Below are positions 62,425 through 64,000 of a stretch of DNA of 64,000 nt, piece by piece (position 1 is the stretch's first letter; each line of letters begins with the position of its first letter). The position numbers and the translations under genes were made by a program. Where the stretch lies: the NCBI RefSeq assembly GCF_042677865.1, contig NZ_JBHUDD010000036.1:1-64000 (forward strand), read 5' to 3'. The notes under the pieces were generated by a model, which had not been told where the DNA came from, searched no databases, and worked only from the letters and a program-made list of their open reading frames with translations. This stretch comes from Lutimaribacter salitolerans. GTDB lineage: Bacteria; Pseudomonadota; Alphaproteobacteria; Rhodobacterales; Rhodobacteraceae.

Positions 62425-62693
62425 GACCGGCCCTCACCGCCGTCGGGGTCGGTTTCCGCGTCCTCGTCCAGATTGCGCGACACCATCAGCGCCAGCCATG
62501 CCAACGCCAGCCAGACCCCAAAGATATACAGGATCGCGGTCGAGGTCGCGATGCCCTCGGGGCCGCGCTGCCACAGCAGCGGGATGCCCCACAGCACGGC
62601 CCCCAGCACCGGGATCAGCCGCGCCGCATCGGTCAGCCGCCGCTGGCGATAGCTGCGCCGCTCCAGAAACAGCGGTGAGGGCTTTTCGCTCAT
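62421..62693 (-). CDS. Small membrane protein of the SSF-kinase operon
   Basis: 90 residues. Two hydrophobic helices (AARLIPVLGAVLWGIPLLW and AILYIFGVWLALAWLALMVS) and a charged acidic tail are seen. It resembles the small DUF485/DUF4212-type subunits placed before SSF transporters. It overlaps the receiver gene upstream and the kinase gene downstream by 4 bp each, so it is probably an accessory of the transporter-like kinase. Function unproven. Confidence 0.75.
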   Translation of the reverse strand: MSEKPSPLFLERRSYRQRRLTDAARLIPVLGAVLWGIPLLWQRGPEGIATSTAILYIFGVWLALAWLALMVSRNLDEDAETDPDGGEGRS

Positions 62694-63058
62694 GCCGGGA
62701 CCAGAGCGCGCAGGGCCTCCAGCACTTCGGCATTGGAGAACGGTTTGGTCATGAACAGGCTGGCGCCCAGCTTTTCGGCCATCTCGCGGTCCTTGGTCTG
62801 GCCGCGCGCGGTCAGCATCAGCACCGGCAAGGTGGCGGTATCGGACCGGCCGCGCAGATCGGTCAGGATGTCATAGCCCGACCGCCCCGGCAGCATCACG
62901 TCGAGGATCACCAGATCGGGCGCCTTGGCCAGCACCACATCCACCGCATCATGGCCGTTCGAATGCGTATCCACGGTCCAGCCATCGCGGCTGAGAATGA
63001 AACTTATCGCCTCGATGATGTTCGGTTCATCCTCGATCACAAGGACATGTTTGCCCAT
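62690..63058 (-). CDS. Single-domain response regulator
   Basis: 122 residues from ATG 63058 (GGGAGGGG upstream). It has a receiver domain only: Glu9/Asp10 pocket, phospho-acceptor Asp53 in LVILDVMLPGRSG, Lys105 in FMTKPFS. No DNA-binding domain follows. It is first in a three-gene operon with the membrane protein and the SSF kinase, so it is likely that kinase's phosphorylation target or phosphate sink. Confidence 0.88.
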   Translation of the reverse strand: MGKHVLVIEDEPNIIEAISFILSRDGWTVDTHSNGHDAVDVVLAKAPDLVILDVMLPGRSGYDILTDLRGRSDTATLPVLMLTARGQTKDREMAEKLGASLFMTKPFSNAEVLEALRALVPA

Positions 63059-63129
63059 GCATCGTCCCCTCCCTAGTGCACATTTGCGTGCGTATTTTGG
63101 GACAGTTAAACGCGATGGGGGGCTGTGTG

Positions 63130-64000
63130 TCAAAACCCATCCGCAAGGATAGACGGTTCGCGCCGCGCCGGGCAGTCGGTGCGCGGGCAGATCCGGCAGC
63201 CCACACCCACCGTGCGCGGGCTGGCATCGGGCGCGCCACGCACGGTTTGCGGCCGGGTGTGCGGCACGATCAGCATATGCGCCCCGATCACCGGAGGGCT
63301 GTCGAAATCAACGGGCCCTTGCGGCATCGCCACAGCATAGCAGGTAAACCGCAGGCCATCACGGCCCGCCTGTTCGACCACCTGGCGGATCGGCACCATC
63401 GGCTGGCTGAGCGCGGTGAACAGCGGCCAGAGCGGACAGGCCGCGCCGAACCGTGGCACGGCAAAGCCGTCCAGCGGCTTGCGAAAGGTCAGCGTGCCCG
63501 AGGCATCGCAACTGACCATGCCCAGCGTCCCCGCCGGGCCATCGGCGGGCAGGCTGGCCAGCCGCCGCATCGCCACCGGCAGCGCCACGCCGAACTGCCG
63601 CGCCACGCGCCCTGGGTCGGGCTCGTGATCTGCGCACCAGTCCGACAGCGCAGCGGCGGGCAGCGACGCCGCCTCGGTCGCATAGCGGGTCAGGAACGCG
63701 CGCGCCTGTGCGCGGGCGGGCGCGGATTTCAACGCACCGGCCCCGTCGATCAGCCCGTCGATATTCGGCGTGCCGCCCTGCTCCAGCGCCGGGACATGCC
63801 AGCCCAGATCGGCCAGCCACGCATCCAGCTCTTCCTGCGGGGCGGCGGCCTCGCCGCCTTCGCCCTGGCCTGCGCGGTCCAGATAGGTCACCAGCGCCTG
63901 CGTGCTGCCCGCCAGCCGCGCGGCATCCTCGTTGATGTTGCGCTGAAACCGGTCGCGCCATTCCGGCTCGATCCCGCGCGTGTCGGCAAGGATCGCGGCC
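63130..64000 (-). CDS. ScfR/RamB-type short-chain fatty-acyl regulator, 5' part beyond the window
   Basis: The frame is open to the window edge (AILADTRGIEPEWRDRFQRNINEDAARLAG...), so the N-terminal helix-turn-helix lies outside. The visible part is the ligand-domain C-terminus: PLWPLFTALSQPMVPIRQVVE, and a Cys-rich end GCRICPRTDCPARREPSIL. This matches XRE-family regulators that sense acetyl/propionyl-CoA-type metabolism in rhodobacters. GTG 63891 is an internal codon, not the start. Confidence 0.8.
   Translation of the reverse strand, partial: AAILADTRGIEPEWRDRFQRNINEDAARLAGSTQALVTYLDRAGQGEGGEAAAPQEELDAWLADLGWHVPALEQGGTPNIDGLIDGAGALKSAPARAQARAFLTRYATEAASLPAAALSDWCADHEPDPGRVARQFGVALPVAMRRLASLPADGPAGTLGMVSCDASGTLTFRKPLDGFAVPRFGAACPLWPLFTALSQPMVPIRQVVEQAGRDGLRFTCYAVAMPQGPVDFDSPPVIGAHMLIVPHTRPQTVRGAPDASPRTVGVGCRICPRTDCPARREPSILADGF

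Noticed and set aside
1..64000. CRISPR arrays, insertion sequences, prophage genes
   Set aside because: No spaced direct repeats, transposases or phage structural genes were recognised on either strand.

Overview
The window is GC-rich, densely coding alphaproteobacterial DNA, most likely from a Rhodobacterales (roseobacter/Rhodobacteraceae) chromosome. Pointers to this are a split-MetH-type pterin methyltransferase beside a MTHFR-like gene and a 'virulence factor' small protein, a ScfR/RamB-type regulator, GapR, a DmdA-like protein, and many SBP-first ABC operons. Genus cannot be fixed from sequence alone. I see no insertion sequence, prophage, CRISPR array or rRNA. There is one tRNA (Thr, UGU). 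Gaps between genes are short; the longest, upstream of ugpB, is about 310 bp. || Layout. 0-0.9 kb: 3' part of an AbrB-family membrane protein. 0.9-5.4 kb: ugpBAEC glycerol-3-phosphate importer with a Pho-box-like direct repeat upstream and a single ambiguous base at the ugpB 3' end. 5.4-9.2 kb: TorS-like hybrid kinase, a cofactor-site-degenerate sulfite-oxidase-fold protein and a divergent LuxR-type response regulator. 9.2-12.5 kb: glucokinase and a one-carbon/methionine cluster. 12.7-16.0 kb: ppx/gppA, rlmE and a PLP enzyme. 16.1-21.7 kb: dppABCDF-type peptide importer. 21.9-26.2 kb: RND efflux pair. 26.2-27.9 kb: frameshifted DmdA-like gene and DoxX. 28.0-34.0 kb: exopolysaccharide locus resembling the bgsBA mixed-linkage beta-glucan genes, with a GH8 glucanase, a Cache-HAMP sensor without output domain and an outer-membrane barrel. 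34.1-35.9 kb: DUF1428, VOC and MarR genes with a palindromic operator. 36.0-46.2 kb: an amide-utilisation island (acetamidase/formamidase, SDR, ABM monooxygenase, acyl-CoA ligase, an ABC ATPase fused to an amidase, UrtD/C/B-like components and a Tat-exported binding protein). 46.3-49.9 kb: flotillin, pyroglutamyl peptidase, MipA-type porin, tRNA-Thr. 49.9-55.3 kb: ferric-iron permease, a P-loop-like hypothetical, GapR, a small membrane protein, a divergent FadB-like protein. 55.4-58.4 kb: DksA-like regulator and a persulfide/sulfur cluster with a TTGAT-N4-GTCAA box between them. 58.6-64 kb: FliM-like protein, an SSF-histidine kinase operon with its receiver, and the C-terminal part of a ScfR-type regulator running off the end. 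|| How genes work together. The most unusual unit is the amide island. A urea/short-chain-amide-type ABC importer carries, on its second ATPase subunit, an apparently complete amidase with the Lys-cisSer-Ser triad at canonical spacing. A CoA ligase follows directly downstream, so uptake, deamidation and acid activation appear genetically coupled. Three ABC operons (ugp, dpp, amide) share one architecture: the binding-protein gene comes first, then a GC-rich hairpin, then the membrane and ATPase genes. Two likely sequence or assembly problems are visible: the N in the ugpB-ugpA hairpin, and a G7 run that frameshifts the DmdA-like gene.
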